From the NCBI RefSeq assembly GCF_963966145.1, contig NC_091046.1:33294001-33358000 (forward strand): a stretch of 64,000 bases of DNA, written 5' to 3'. This DNA comes from Tenebrio molitor. Its lineage: Eukaryota; Arthropoda; Insecta; Coleoptera; Tenebrionidae. Numbering within the stretch: the first letter of the stretch is position 1; every line of letters starts with the position of its first letter. The position numbers and the translations under genes were made by a program. The notes beneath the pieces were generated by a model. That model searched no databases, was not told the origin of the DNA, and worked only from the letters and a program-made list of their open reading frames with translations. Shown piece after piece: positions 55,086-64,000 of the stretch.

Positions 55086-55782
55086 TCAAAAGCATTGATA
55101 AAACGTAAAAACTGACATAATAAAACTGAAAAACCTAAGCATCTCCCTCCTATCTACGGGAAACCATTTGTGAAGTCTGGACTCAGGTCCGGTATCTTCT
55201 TGTCCAGTCAACACCTGTGTGGCGTATAGGTTGGTTTGGGAAACCATTTCATCTATTATTTCATCATGCAACAATAGTCGAAAACAGTTGTATGGGGTTA
55301 AGTCCTGCATTAGAGCTGCAGCAAAGTTAGGTGCTATTCCTGCTTCTTCTGTGTAGTCGAACACTTTATGGTTCCAACTGGCTGCGTCCAAATATGGTCT
55401 GCAGTGTTTATTGTAGCGGGATTTCTCGCAGCTGAGTTGTTTTCATCTGACTCCACATCTAGGTTTTGGAAATCATCTAATATAGGTTGGCCATCTTGGT
55501 CTTTTGTCACAGCATCTGATTGAGTGTTTTGTTCTTCATGCAGTGTTTTTGAACTACCCGTATTACCATCTGCATATGAAACCTTGGTCGGTTTAGAAAG
55601 ATCAGACAATTTGGTTTTTTCTGTGGTGGCTGAGATATTTCATCATCTGAAGAAGTTTCCAACTGCCCGTCATCACTTGACGGGAAATACAGTATCTCAT
55701 CATCCGAATCAAACGAGCTAACCTCTTCATTTTCACTGTCTGTTTGAAATTGGAAATAAACTAAATCAGTTGTTATACACAA
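55086..55782 (-). pseudogene. piggyBac-type transposase, N-terminal relic
   Basis: The upstream frames (55782-55507, 55609-55334) are acidic and serine-rich, as in piggyBac N-termini. The third (55391-55086) holds the start of the DDE_Tnp_1_7 domain: 'EEAGIAPNFAAALMQDLTPY', 'LLLHDEIIDEMVSQTNLYAT' and 'WFPVDRREMLRFFSFIM'. The frames overlap with shifts between them, and the protein ends before any catalytic Asp. Confidence 0.78.
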
Positions 55783-56215
55783 TACAGTTTACCTGATTCT
55801 TTCACTTCTAATGCCATTTTTAGAATTCTTTTACACCGTTCACTTCATTTTGAACCGGGAGCAACTAAACAGGCATTGACAACAAAAATGGTTACGCTCA
55901 GCTGATCAAAAAGTGCAATACGTAGATGACCGCCGCCGTGACCGCTCGGGCATCTCCGACCTCCAGAGGTGTAACATGCCCGAGCGGTCATTAATGACCG
56001 ATATAGGTATTTTGAAAATATTTTTAAAACGGAGACCTCAATATTGATTTTGACTACATCGATATACTCGTTAAGGGCTAAGATTTTCAAAACTGACAAT
56101 GGCGTTAGGGGGAATTTTTTTAGTTTATACGGTAGCAGTCAACCTGTTTTATGCCACATCATCTTTTTCCGTACATGTTTTTGGCCTGCCAGATCCTTCC
56201 ATCCCTCTCTCATTT

Positions 56216-56360
56216 TTATTTAATTCTTCCCACAGTACTTTTAGGAATTCTTAATTCACGAGCAACCTGCATTATTGTTTTTTCATGTTCAAGGTAAGCT
56301 ATTATTCTAGCCCGTTTAACTTCGTTTAGTTGAGACTGTTGCATACTTAAAACGAAAAAG
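56216..56360 (-). pseudogene. Tc1/IS630-type HTH fragment
   Basis: 'LNEVKRARIIAYLEHEKTIM' and 'QVARELRIPKSTVGRIK' give a single helix-turn-helix of the kind that starts Tc1-type transposases. Nothing further is preserved. Confidence 0.5.
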
Positions 56361-56389
56361 TAAAACCAAAAAAACGTTTGACAACTGTT

Positions 56390-57677
56390 TGACACGAAAA
56401 AAAAGATTTTCAATAGTTTGTGTGTGGATTTCTGGGTTGTTGGGGTCCACGAAATTTTCTTCATGGATCACTACTTGATGATCAAATTTTCCACCATTAA
56501 TTTGGTCGAGACGGTGGTATATGCTCGCCAACCATCAGATATAATAACTGTTCCCGGTAAAATAAATCTGAGAAAAGAAAGCAGTGTTCGTTCAAAATAA
56601 TTTAAAAAAATAAAAAGGAAAATGGATCTCTGAAAAAAAAGCAAATATTTCTTTTAGAGCAAAATAAATATAAAGGGGCTCACTCACGAAACTCCGATAA
56701 TAATTTGTTATTTGTCTAAGAGTTGTCTGTTGATTCGCTTTCTAGCTTAAGATTTTTGCAAATTTGATTTATTTTGACTTTTTAACTGTCAAATTTACAT
56801 TTGTGTAAATGTGTTGCTAACCGAACAAAAATAATTTCAATAATTAAAAGTCACCCGGTATACCTAATGCTTCAATAATATCGGTTTATTCAGTTTTCAG
56901 GGTTTTCAATTTGCAATGGCTTTTCTAGTTTTACCGGGATTAGTGAATCATCCCCGTAGTTATTCCAAAAAAATGTTGTCATGCACAAAAACAATATAAA
57001 AATTAATATAAATTAATGTTGGATAATAGCAGATAATGTTTCTGCATTTCTGTTTGGTACTTCAACCATGAAACATTTTCCAGAGCCTCTTTCAACTCCT
57101 CCAAAAACCCAATGCCCCTGTCGGACAAAGCTCTGTTATACTTTCTGTGAAAAAACTTTGATTCATCAATCTCCACAATTTTTGGCACGCCTAATTGATC
57201 AAAACCTCCAACTTCCATTGGATTTTCCTCTAAGTCTCTTTCACACACTTCCCTACAAAAATTGCACCAGTCCACAATGGTGTGCCCAGCTTCAAATATC
57301 CCTGCTTCATGCGCAATTTCGCGTTGGGGGTGGTCTCTGCACCTGCAGTAAATGATGTTAATAATTTGCTGTAGCGTTAAGTGGCTTTGTGAAAAAAATG
57401 AGCCACTTCGCACACTTGTATTTGCTAAGCAGTTCCTACAACGCCACTTATATCCATCTCCGCGGTCATTTCTTTTTATAAAAGACTTTGCAATTTGACA
57501 AGTTGGACATTCTACGCTATTTTTTATCAAACGTCTTCTAGCACACCACTGTAACGCACTTAAAGTTGTTTCAAAATAAATACGGTGCAAGTTCCAGTCT
57601 TCTCCCATTATTGTAACACGATCAAGGATTTCATTTTCATTTACAATATTTCTAGCCATTATAATCAATAATAACAA
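56390..57677 (-). pseudogene. Merlin (IS1595/ISXO2-like) transposase relic
   Basis: The main frame (57677-57003) has a zinc-ribbon-like 'CPTCQIAKSFIKR' ... 'KWRCRNCLANTSVRSGSFF', then 'GGFDQLGVPKIVEIDESKFF' 'HRKYNR', the first catalytic block of ISXO2-type DDE proteins. The following residues do not fit the family. After ~440 bases with no match, 'PGTVIISDGWRAY' (second Asp) and, in a shifted frame, 'VVIHEENFVDPNNPEIHTQT' 'IENLFFRVK' (final block) appear at 56560-56390. So the gene is whole in outline, broken by an insertion or deletion in the middle and by frameshifts. Confidence 0.82.
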
Positions 57678-57705
57678 TACAATAAAGCAAATAATAGATT
57701 AAGTA

Positions 57706-57814
57706 CGGTGCGATCAATTAAAAAATAAATCGAGTCGGCGTGTTACCTATGGCAACCCATGCTATAGCATAGGCTCCAAAGCAAACTCGATTTATTTTTT
57801 AAATGATCGCTCGG
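57706..57814. mobile_element. 109-bp palindromic MITE, copy 2
   Basis: Same as 1216-1324 with three differences by eye; TA at 57704-57705 and 57815-57816. Confidence 0.87.
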
Positions 57815-57849
57815 TAGTAAAATACAAAGGAATTCGATAGTCGTAGTTT

Positions 57850-59103
57850 CAGCGTTACCAGGAAACTAATTACCTATTTTCCCGCCAGTCTTAGTTGTTT
57901 GTGTGTAGACCGTTATTCAACGTGGCACGCGACGGAAAGTTGACACACGAAACAATCCGATCGCTGTGTTTACATCTGAGATCCCGTATGTGCAAGATCA
58001 CCCAAATCAGCTCTATCTCATCTCTCTTCAAGTTGCGGAATTTTTTACATTTTCAAACGTTCTCCGTATGGCGAGTGTGACAAATCGGGCGATCATCTAG
58101 TTACTGCATGTTGCACTCTTTCTAATAAAAGTTGGTCTTTCTTGTAAAGGGGACGACAGACTGATATAGCAAATTCCATTTGTGGTCGTATATAGGCACT
58201 GACCTCTATAACATGGACTGCGTGTGCAGTGCTCCCTGCCACAGTAAAAAGTCGGCCATCTTTGTAGTCTCACATTGGAAACTTTTAGTTTTACACCAAA
58301 ATACTGTTGGCAGCAGATTTAGTGACATCATTCTGTCACTCGTTCTGTTGAGTTCCCTGATTTCTTATTTGTGATTTTATTTGTGGTTTCTGTAAATTTG
58401 GTCACAAAAACATGGTTGAGTTATATTTAAATCGTCTCCATCAAGGAGCACGACCACACCTGTTAACGTCAAACGTTAGTGAAAAGCAGGACAGAATTCA
58501 GTCAACTGGACAAAAAGAAAGTTACTAAAAATTGAGACTAGCAATATGGCCGACTTTCTGCTTCAGTTTTGAAACATAGCATCCTCGGTCCATGTTATAG
58601 AGGTCAGTGTATATAAGTGCTATATAAATTACTCACTAAACTGTGTGAAGGGGAAGGAAACATTTTCTTCAAAAGGTATAAGGTGCCAACAGCCTTCCTA
58701 GCGCCTTTGTTTGTTTGCTCTGTCCAAGAAATATCCTGCGTTACCGTCACTTCAAGATCAACTTCTGATGCTACTATTGGAAGATCAGTGTTGTCAATTT
58801 TATATTTGATCCTTGGATTTTTTCTGCCAAAATGCATCACTGTACATTTATTTGTATTAAGTGGGAGTTTCCAGTTTTTGCACCACTCGTGAAGTATATT
58901 CAGTTTGTGCTGTAGGTCACATCATACATCAAGAAAGCCTTTTCGATCAAAGATTTTAGTCCAACAATTAAGTGAGGATACAAGATTAGTGATAACGGAT
59001 CGATTAGGCAGGAATCCACGCTGGTAAGTTGGAATATGGCTTTTTTCATGAAAATGCTGTAGCAGATGCTGAGTTATTATTCTTTCCAGTAACTTAAACC
59101 TTT
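57850..59103 (-). pseudogene. non-LTR reverse transcriptase, core deleted, split by a MITE
   Basis: Order on the minus strand: 'FKLLERIITQHLLQHFHEKS' and 'RGFLPNRSVITNLVSSLNCW' (59100-58930), then a jump to 'DLQHKLNILHEWCKNWKLPL' 'KCTVMHFGRKNP' (58925-58800), 'TQDISWTEQTNKGARKAVGT', 'SNLYSTYI' at 58610; after the MITE (58197-58609) it resumes 'RPQMEFAISVCRPLYKKDQL' and 'SPYGERLKM'. The segment with the catalytic FADD box has been deleted. Clade CR1/Jockey-like, not closer. Confidence 0.78.
58197..58609. mobile_element. 413-bp hAT-like MITE in the reverse transcriptase
   Basis: Ends CACTGACCTCTATAACATGG and exact inverse. TATATAGG (58189-58196) and TATATAAG (58610-58617) are a 7-of-8 target duplication. 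Confidence 0.8.
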
Positions 59104-59325
59104 TTCACGTTGAGTTGAACATTTCAAGGTCAAATTATTTAATTTTTTGGCTCTGTAATTATGTTTTGTAAATAGTAACATGCAGCTAACCAACATAATG
59201 CGATTTAACAATGCTTAATCCAACGTGAACGGTGTTTACCTGCATGTCACTATGTATTTACAAGACATAATGACAGAGTCAAAAAATAAATTTATTTGAC
59301 CTTGAAATTGTCAACTCAACGTGAA
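59104..59325. repeat. hairpin element with ~80-bp arms
   Basis: TTCACGTTGAGTTGAACATT... inverted against ...TTGTCAACTCAACGTGAA; the arms also share CAAGGTCAAAT and AGTCAAAAAATAAA-like tracts. Ends relate to 18047-18181. The reverse-transcriptase relic ends exactly here. Confidence 0.78.
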
Positions 59326-59739
59326 CAACATATATGTTAAAAAAACTGTTAAACTTCCTTTGGAACTCGCTTTTATTAACTCTTTCTATTTTCGTATATT
59401 TTTAACAGAAACTGTCATTAATAATAAATTGTTTTTGTTTTAATGTCTCTATGCAAATCCTTTTTTTGTTTTTGTATCGCGGTCTCTGATCGAAGCTCAC
59501 GCTGGGCCATTAGTTGTCCTCAGATGTTGAGACGGGGAAAGGGTCGGTCGGTCCTCTGCGACGAGGCGAAGAGGTGCTGATGTTAACACGGCAATCCTGA
59601 CCTTGGGGCGGCCTCGCTCCGTCTAACGCTGAAACAGGATAAATAATTTAGTGTGATCTCCTAGTTTCACTGCCCCCGAGTCCCATGTAGTTCTCGCGAT
59701 TGACACTTCATGGTAATGTGTTATTATAGCCACGGTCTT
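59326..59739. other. presumed 3' region of the Gypsy element, no gene
   Basis: Part of it (59480-59700) is GC-richer than the surroundings. It lies downstream, on the minus strand, of the integrase and satellite, so a 3' UTR or LTR is expected, but I cannot fix LTR ends. Confidence 0.4.
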
Positions 59740-60205
59740 TATCTTCTTGCGGTTCTCCCGCCCTGTGGATGTGCCACAGTCTTTATGTTACGTTCTCCCA
59801 CCCTGTGGATGTGCCACAGTCTTTATGTTGCGGTTCTCCCGCCCTGTGGATGTGCTACAGTCTTTATTTTGCGGTTCTCCCGCCCTGTGGATGTGCCACA
59901 GTCTTTATGTTGCGGTTCTCCCGCCCTGTGGATGTGCCACAGTCTTTATGTTGCGGTTCTCCCGCCCTGTGGATGTGCCACAGTCTTTATGTTGCGGTTT
60001 TCCCGCCCTGTGGATATGCCACAGTCTTTATGTTGCGGTTCTCCCGCCCTGTGGATGTGCCACAGTCTTTATGTTGCGGTTCTCCCGCCCTGTGGATGCG
60101 CCACAGTCTTTATGTTGCGGTTCTCCCGCCCTGTGGATGTGCCACAGTCTTTATGTTGCGGTTTTCCCGCCCTGTGGATATGCCACAGTCTTTATGTTGC
60201 GTGAT
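59740..60205 (+). repeat. 41-bp satellite, about 11 copies
   Basis: Unit TTCTCCCGCCCTGTGGATGT + GCCACAGTCTTTATGTTGCGG, repeated head to tail with few changes. Since 41 is not a multiple of three and the unit lacks stops, all three plus frames stay open; these frames are not genes. Sits just behind the Gypsy integrase. Confidence 0.95.
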
Positions 60206-60260
60206 TTTCGCACTCGTGGGATTGCCACGATCTTTCGTGGATTTAGTGATACTCACGACG

Positions 60261-60914
60261 CTATTCGGTGTTTTCGACCGGCCATTGCCTAAGCTGCTGA
60301 TGAGCCGCGACCGTCGTTTTTTGTCCTTTTTTCGCTAGAAGGTAGCGTTCGTTTGGCAGGATCTGTTTAATTACAAACGGGCCGTTGTATTTTGCGCGCA
60401 GCTTTCCACCACTTGCGTGCTGGGAATCTTCGACTGCCACTTGATCACCAAGGGCAAACAGAACGGGCTTGTATCGCTTTACATTAAAGCGTCTTGATGC
60501 TGCGTCGGCAATCTGACTCATACGTTGTTGTGCGATCAGGGTCGTGTTGTCAGGGTCAGGAACAGTGTCATTTTCTGGAATACCAGATAGGAACTGCTGT
60601 GTGGCTTTCAGTCTTGGATTAGTAGCGAAGTGCAGAGCATTCGGTGGATACCCTGTGGTTCCATGCACTGTTGCGTTGATGTTGTTTTCGATGACGGAAA
60701 TTTCGTGAACCCAATTCTTCTCATTTTCGGCGGTCAAAGAGGGTCGCAATAAGTTGAAAACAGTGCGCATGAGGCGTTCGACTTGTCCATTTCCCCTGGG
60801 CATACCAGTGGCGATATGATGAAGCTGCACTTCTTGGTCAGCCAGGAAATTTTGGAATGTTAACGATGTGAATGCTGCTGCCCTGTCGGCTATGATTCTT
60901 CTAGGTTTTCCCAT
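60261..60914 (-). pseudogene. Gypsy-type integrase, C-terminal two thirds
   Basis: 217 open codons. 'PRRIIADRAAAFTSLTFQNF' carries the second catalytic Asp, 'HHIATGMPRGNGQVERLMRT' the Glu; then a chromodomain-less C-terminus with 'FALGDQVAVEDSQHASGGKL' and 'KYNGPFVIKQILPNERYLL'. The upstream part is cut at 60914 by the poly(A) tail of the non-LTR element, so the rest of pol should lie beyond the right edge. Downstream is the 41-bp satellite. The retained frame has no lesion. Confidence 0.85.
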
Positions 60915-63900
60915 TTTTTTTTTTTTTTTTAATGTTGGTTAACAGGTTGTACACCCAAACAAAAACCAACAGTAAACAGCGTTATACAATGCAACAGCTC
61001 AAAAAGCGACTGTGTACCCGTTACGGGAAACGCTCAATTAAACCTCTGAAATGCAGGTAATCAATCTCTTAAATTGTCCAAGACTAATCACAAAAATATC
61101 GCACTCACTACAGTTGCTATTGAATAATGTGCAGGCAGTATAAAGAGGGGAACGATGCAGTATATTAGTAACTGCTCGCGGAACATTAAAAAAACGACCA
61201 GATCTAAGATTTGCCCGAGGCACATTGAAATAAATTTGGGATAACAAGAAGGGAGAATTAATAATGCCGTGTATGATCTTATATAGAAATATCAGAAAGC
61301 TATCATTACGTCTCATATTGAGAGAACGCAGATTTGCAATATCATAAAGAACAGAATTAGGAGTACCTCTTGGAGGAAATTCCGCAATTAACTTGAACAG
61401 AAGATACTTGGCAAACTTCCTCTGAACCGACTCCAAAGCATCAACACCTCTTCGGTAGATCGGCGACCATACAATTGAACAGTACTCCAATTTAGATCTG
61501 ACCAAGGTAAAATAAAGTGCCCTTAAGCAACTCTCAGACCTGAATCGTTTGCACGATCGAAAGATGAAACCTAAAGTTTTGACTGATGATGCCACAATAA
61601 TATCAACATGTTCATTGAAGGTGAATTGAGCATCAAATGTAACGCCTAAATCCTTGAAAGTGAAACACCTAGTCAATAAAGCATTCCCAATTCTATAATC
61701 GAACATAAGCGGCTTGGTCTTACGAGAGAACGAGAGAATGTAGCATTTGTCACGATTCAAGGGGAGACCATTACTGCGACACCAACCATAAAGCACATCA
61801 ACATTTGATTGCAAACGCATACAGTCAGAAATATCTCTAATAGTAGAATACAGCTTAACATCATCAGCAAACAAAAGCACATTTAAACTAAATATTTCAA
61901 TGATATCGTTAATAAACAAAAGGAAAAGCAAGGGACCTAAATTAGACCCTTGGGGAACACCTGAATTTACAACTAGCCGAGCAGAATAGAAACCTAAAAC
62001 ATTTACGTAACAAAAACGATCCGATAAATAAGACTCAAATAGATTTAAAAGAGAGTCACTGAACCCGAAGTGTCTGAGTTTATTTAATAAGATGTTATGA
62101 TCGATGCGATCAAATGCTTTTGAAAAGTCGGTGTAGATGACATCAACCTGAGTATTTTTATCCAACGCAGCTGAAATGAAATGCGAGATGCAAGATAAAT
62201 TGGTGGACGTAGACCTACCCCTAAAAAATCCATGCTGACGTTCAGAGATAACATTTTGTACATTAGTATATATATAAGAGTAAATAATAGACTCAAATAC
62301 CTTGGAAATATGCGGTAGAATGGTGACAGGTCTATAATTTGACATAATATTCTTCTTACCCGACTTGAATATAGGACATATCTTACCAACCTTCCATAAA
62401 CAAGGATAAACTGAGGTTGTTAAAATTAAATTGTATAAAAAATGCAAAGGCGTAACCAGTATTTGAGCACAATCCTTAAGGATAAAACCAGGAAGGGCAT
62501 CATCACCGCTGGCAGAAGACGGCTTCAGTTTTAAAAGATGCCTTAGGATATCATCAGTAGAAATACTTGGCAAATGAATATAATTGTTGTTACAAGGATT
62601 ATTAAACTGAAAATCCGTCATTGATGGTGACGAAAAATTCTTTTCGAAGTAGGATAGAAAGGCGTTAGCGATAGTATGCGGGGTGGAGTACTCGACCTCA
62701 TCTAATTGCATAACTGAAGGAATAGTACTAGATTTTCTTTTATGGTTCACAAATGACCAAAAACAACGAGGGTCGTGAGTTAGTTGCTGTTCAACCGTGG
62801 AAATATACTCATGGTATGCTGCATTAATGCTGATCTTAAGATCACGTCTCAAGGTCCTAAATTCAATTAATGTAGAGCGTGACTTAGTTTTTTTGTATCT
62901 TTTAAAAACCTTAAACTTGTGTTTTAATTTCCTGATAATGTCGGTTGTATACCAGACCGGATAATGTGAAGAATTCGCTCTGTTCAGCGGTACAAACTGC
63001 CGAAACATGTCATATAACTTTTCATAAAATAAACCGACTGCCACATTCACATCGTTCACAGCATGCAGAAAACTCCAGTCACAATTCGCAATACAATCGT
63101 AGAGACCCAACAGGTTAGCTTTACGGAAATTAAATCGTTCTTCCCCGCGGCAACTTTTGGAACTTTTGAAAAACTTGCGACAAGGCGACTTCAGAGAACA
63201 AATACAAAATAAAGGAGGATGAAGCGCACTTCCAATTAACAGGGGAGCGGAATCGAGCATAACACTGCAATCAAAACTTGATAGTATTAGATCTAAACAA
63301 CGATTATCACAATTCGTAATATAATTGAATTGTTTAAGATTTACAATACTACAAAAATTAAGTAAAAGTTCGTTTTTAGAGTCTATTCTGCAACCATTAT
63401 TATTGATATAATTAGGCACATTAAAATCACCTATAAACAGTACATCGTGTTCATACAAGTAATCCAAGACCTCCAAAAACTCCATCAGGGTGGCAAAGTC
63501 ATCAACAGAGGTTTGAGGTGGTATATAAATAACAAAAACGAACACAAAAGATTGGGAATTCAATACAACTTTACAACCTATTATATCAATAATAGGCAAA
63601 TGGGCAATAATATGGTCAAGATTCAGTTGAAAGACCCGATAAGATTTGTGAATTAGCAGCAAAACGCCACCACCACGCACGAGGCCCAGATCAGTAAAGT
63701 TTCTGTCCTTTCTGTAGATGTCGTAAATGCTATTATCAGCAATTTCCAAGGATGAAACATTATCAGATAGCCAAGTCTCGGACACGGCAATGACGTCACT
63801 CTGAGAACCACCAGTTGATTCAAAAAAATCAGATATCTTAGTATTCATACCACCGGCATTTAGGTACTGAACCAAGAATGAGATCTGCTCAGGCTTACGT

Positions 63901-64000
63901 ACACTATTGGAGGCAGACGCAACAGAGGAGCCAAGGTCTAAAGGACTTATCAGACGGTCACCTCCAGTTAGGGTGATATTACTATCAACAAACAAAGACA
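60914..64000 (-). mobile_element. Jockey-like non-LTR retrotransposon (runs off the window)
   Basis: Minus-strand element with a 17-base poly(A) tail (T-run 60914-60930), a ~107-base 3' UTR and an open ORF2. Inserted into a Gypsy integrase frame. The 5' end is outside the window, so the target duplication cannot be checked here. Confidence 0.88.
61038..63995 (-). CDS. endonuclease / reverse transcriptase ORF2 of the Jockey-like element (partial at the edge)
   Basis: 985 open codons. N-terminal APE endonuclease: 'LVQYLNAGGMNTKISDFFES', 'VSETWLSD', 'LVRGGGVLLLIHKSYR', 'DVLFIGDFNVPN' and 'GSALHPPLF', where many relatives have Asp before the His. Reverse transcriptase from ~490: 'YRPVTILPHISKVFESIIYS', 'RQHGFFRGRSTSTNL', 'YTDFSKAFDRIDHN' (first Asp), 'NSGVPQGSNLGPLLFLLFIN', 'VLLFADDVKLY' (catalytic Asp pair), 'RSKLEYCSIVWSPIY'. 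C-terminus 'IVISLGQFKRL'-like tail and TAA at 61038. It copies its RNA at the nicked target. No stop or shift inside, so probably young. The true start may lie beyond the edge. Confidence 0.88.
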   Translation of the reverse strand: MFVDSNITLTGGDRLISPLDLGSSVASASNSVRKPEQISFLVQYLNAGGMNTKISDFFESTGGSQSDVIAVSETWLSDNVSSLEIADNSIYDIYRKDRNFTDLGLVRGGGVLLLIHKSYRVFQLNLDHIIAHLPIIDIIGCKVVLNSQSFVFVFVIYIPPQTSVDDFATLMEFLEVLDYLYEHDVLFIGDFNVPNYINNNGCRIDSKNELLLNFCSIVNLKQFNYITNCDNRCLDLILSSFDCSVMLDSAPLLIGSALHPPLFCICSLKSPCRKFFKSSKSCRGEERFNFRKANLLGLYDCIANCDWSFLHAVNDVNVAVGLFYEKLYDMFRQFVPLNRANSSHYPVWYTTDIIRKLKHKFKVFKRYKKTKSRSTLIEFRTLRRDLKISINAAYHEYISTVEQQLTHDPRCFWSFVNHKRKSSTIPSVMQLDEVEYSTPHTIANAFLSYFEKNFSSPSMTDFQFNNPCNNNYIHLPSISTDDILRHLLKLKPSSASGDDALPGFILKDCAQILVTPLHFLYNLILTTSVYPCLWKVGKICPIFKSGKKNIMSNYRPVTILPHISKVFESIIYSYIYTNVQNVISERQHGFFRGRSTSTNLSCISHFISAALDKNTQVDVIYTDFSKAFDRIDHNILLNKLRHFGFSDSLLNLFESYLSDRFCYVNVLGFYSARLVVNSGVPQGSNLGPLLFLLFINDIIEIFSLNVLLFADDVKLYSTIRDISDCMRLQSNVDVLYGWCRSNGLPLNRDKCYILSFSRKTKPLMFDYRIGNALLTRCFTFKDLGVTFDAQFTFNEHVDIIVASSVKTLGFIFRSCKRFRSESCLRALYFTLVRSKLEYCSIVWSPIYRRGVDALESVQRKFAKYLLFKLIAEFPPRGTPNSVLYDIANLRSLNMRRNDSFLIFLYKIIHGIINSPFLLSQIYFNVPRANLRSGRFFNVPRAVTNILHRSPLYTACTLFNSNCSECDIFVISLGQFKRLITCISEV

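Noticed and set aside
59710..60338. Three overlapping plus-strand frames of 164-189 codons
   Set aside because: They are three readings of the same 41-bp satellite; codon content is periodic and no domain exists.
1..64000. tRNA, rRNA or snRNA genes
   Set aside because: No cloverleaf with A/B boxes or conserved rRNA stretch was recognised by eye; a covariance-model scan could still find small ones.

Overview
The window is eukaryotic, AT-rich (my impression), and almost certainly from an insect; a beetle is my best guess. The reasons are the mix of repeat families (DUF4817-type mariners, Tc1, pogo, hAT, P/THAP, piggyBac, PIF/Harbinger, Merlin, Helitron, tyrosine-recombinase elements, Copia, Gypsy, Jockey-like retrotransposons), short GT-AG introns, and no bacterial gene layout. 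I see no tRNA, rRNA, CRISPR array or clear single-copy host gene. Nearly everything recognisable is a transposable element, mostly decayed and often nested. The best preserved reading frames are a DUF7869-like spliced gene (46.8-48.5 kb), a pogo transposase (50.2-52.2 kb), a hAT transposase (44.6-46.5 kb) and a Jockey-like endonuclease/reverse transcriptase that runs to the right edge (61.0-64.0 kb).

Layout. 0-8.7 kb: mariner fragment, a 109-bp MITE, then a 3.3-kb terminal-inverted-repeat (TIR) element carrying a 1.8-kb Helitron and two TA-flanked MITEs, followed by hairpin repeats. 8.9-14.8 kb: hAT transposase relic, Harbinger C-terminus, a tyrosine-recombinase fragment, a split Tc1 relic and more hairpins. 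15-20 kb: two related mariner transposases (one with a GT-AG intron) and several MITEs, one with its empty site present 2 kb away. 20.5-36.5 kb: a multi-level nest. A ~450-bp inverted repeat (21.1 / 30-32.1 kb) encloses a Copia deletion derivative, an element with ~800-bp TIRs, an intron-containing tyrosine recombinase and another TIR element. Its right arm abuts a Harbinger element that holds a Jockey-like retrotransposon that in turn holds a hAT element. 36.8-43 kb: repeats, hairpins, a Tc1 relic and a TA-flanked mariner deletion derivative. 43-53 kb: Tc1 fragment, a hAT element with 8-bp target duplication, the DUF7869-like gene and the pogo element. 53-57.8 kb: THAP/P-type gene, a small P-type derivative, piggyBac and Merlin relics. 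57.8-64 kb: a non-LTR reverse transcriptase with a MITE inside it, a 41-bp satellite and a Gypsy integrase interrupted by the Jockey-like element.

The genes do not form a pathway; each belongs to its own element. The relations worth reading are the nesting order, the target-site duplications, and three places where a filled and an empty or ancestral site can both be read here. The least familiar material is a set of palindromic hairpin repeats with a recurring AATAGTTAT-like end, two long-TIR families whose proteins I cannot place in a named superfamily, and the tyrosine-recombinase gene whose catalytic tyrosine codon reads as a stop. All calls were made by eye; no alignment or database search was run.
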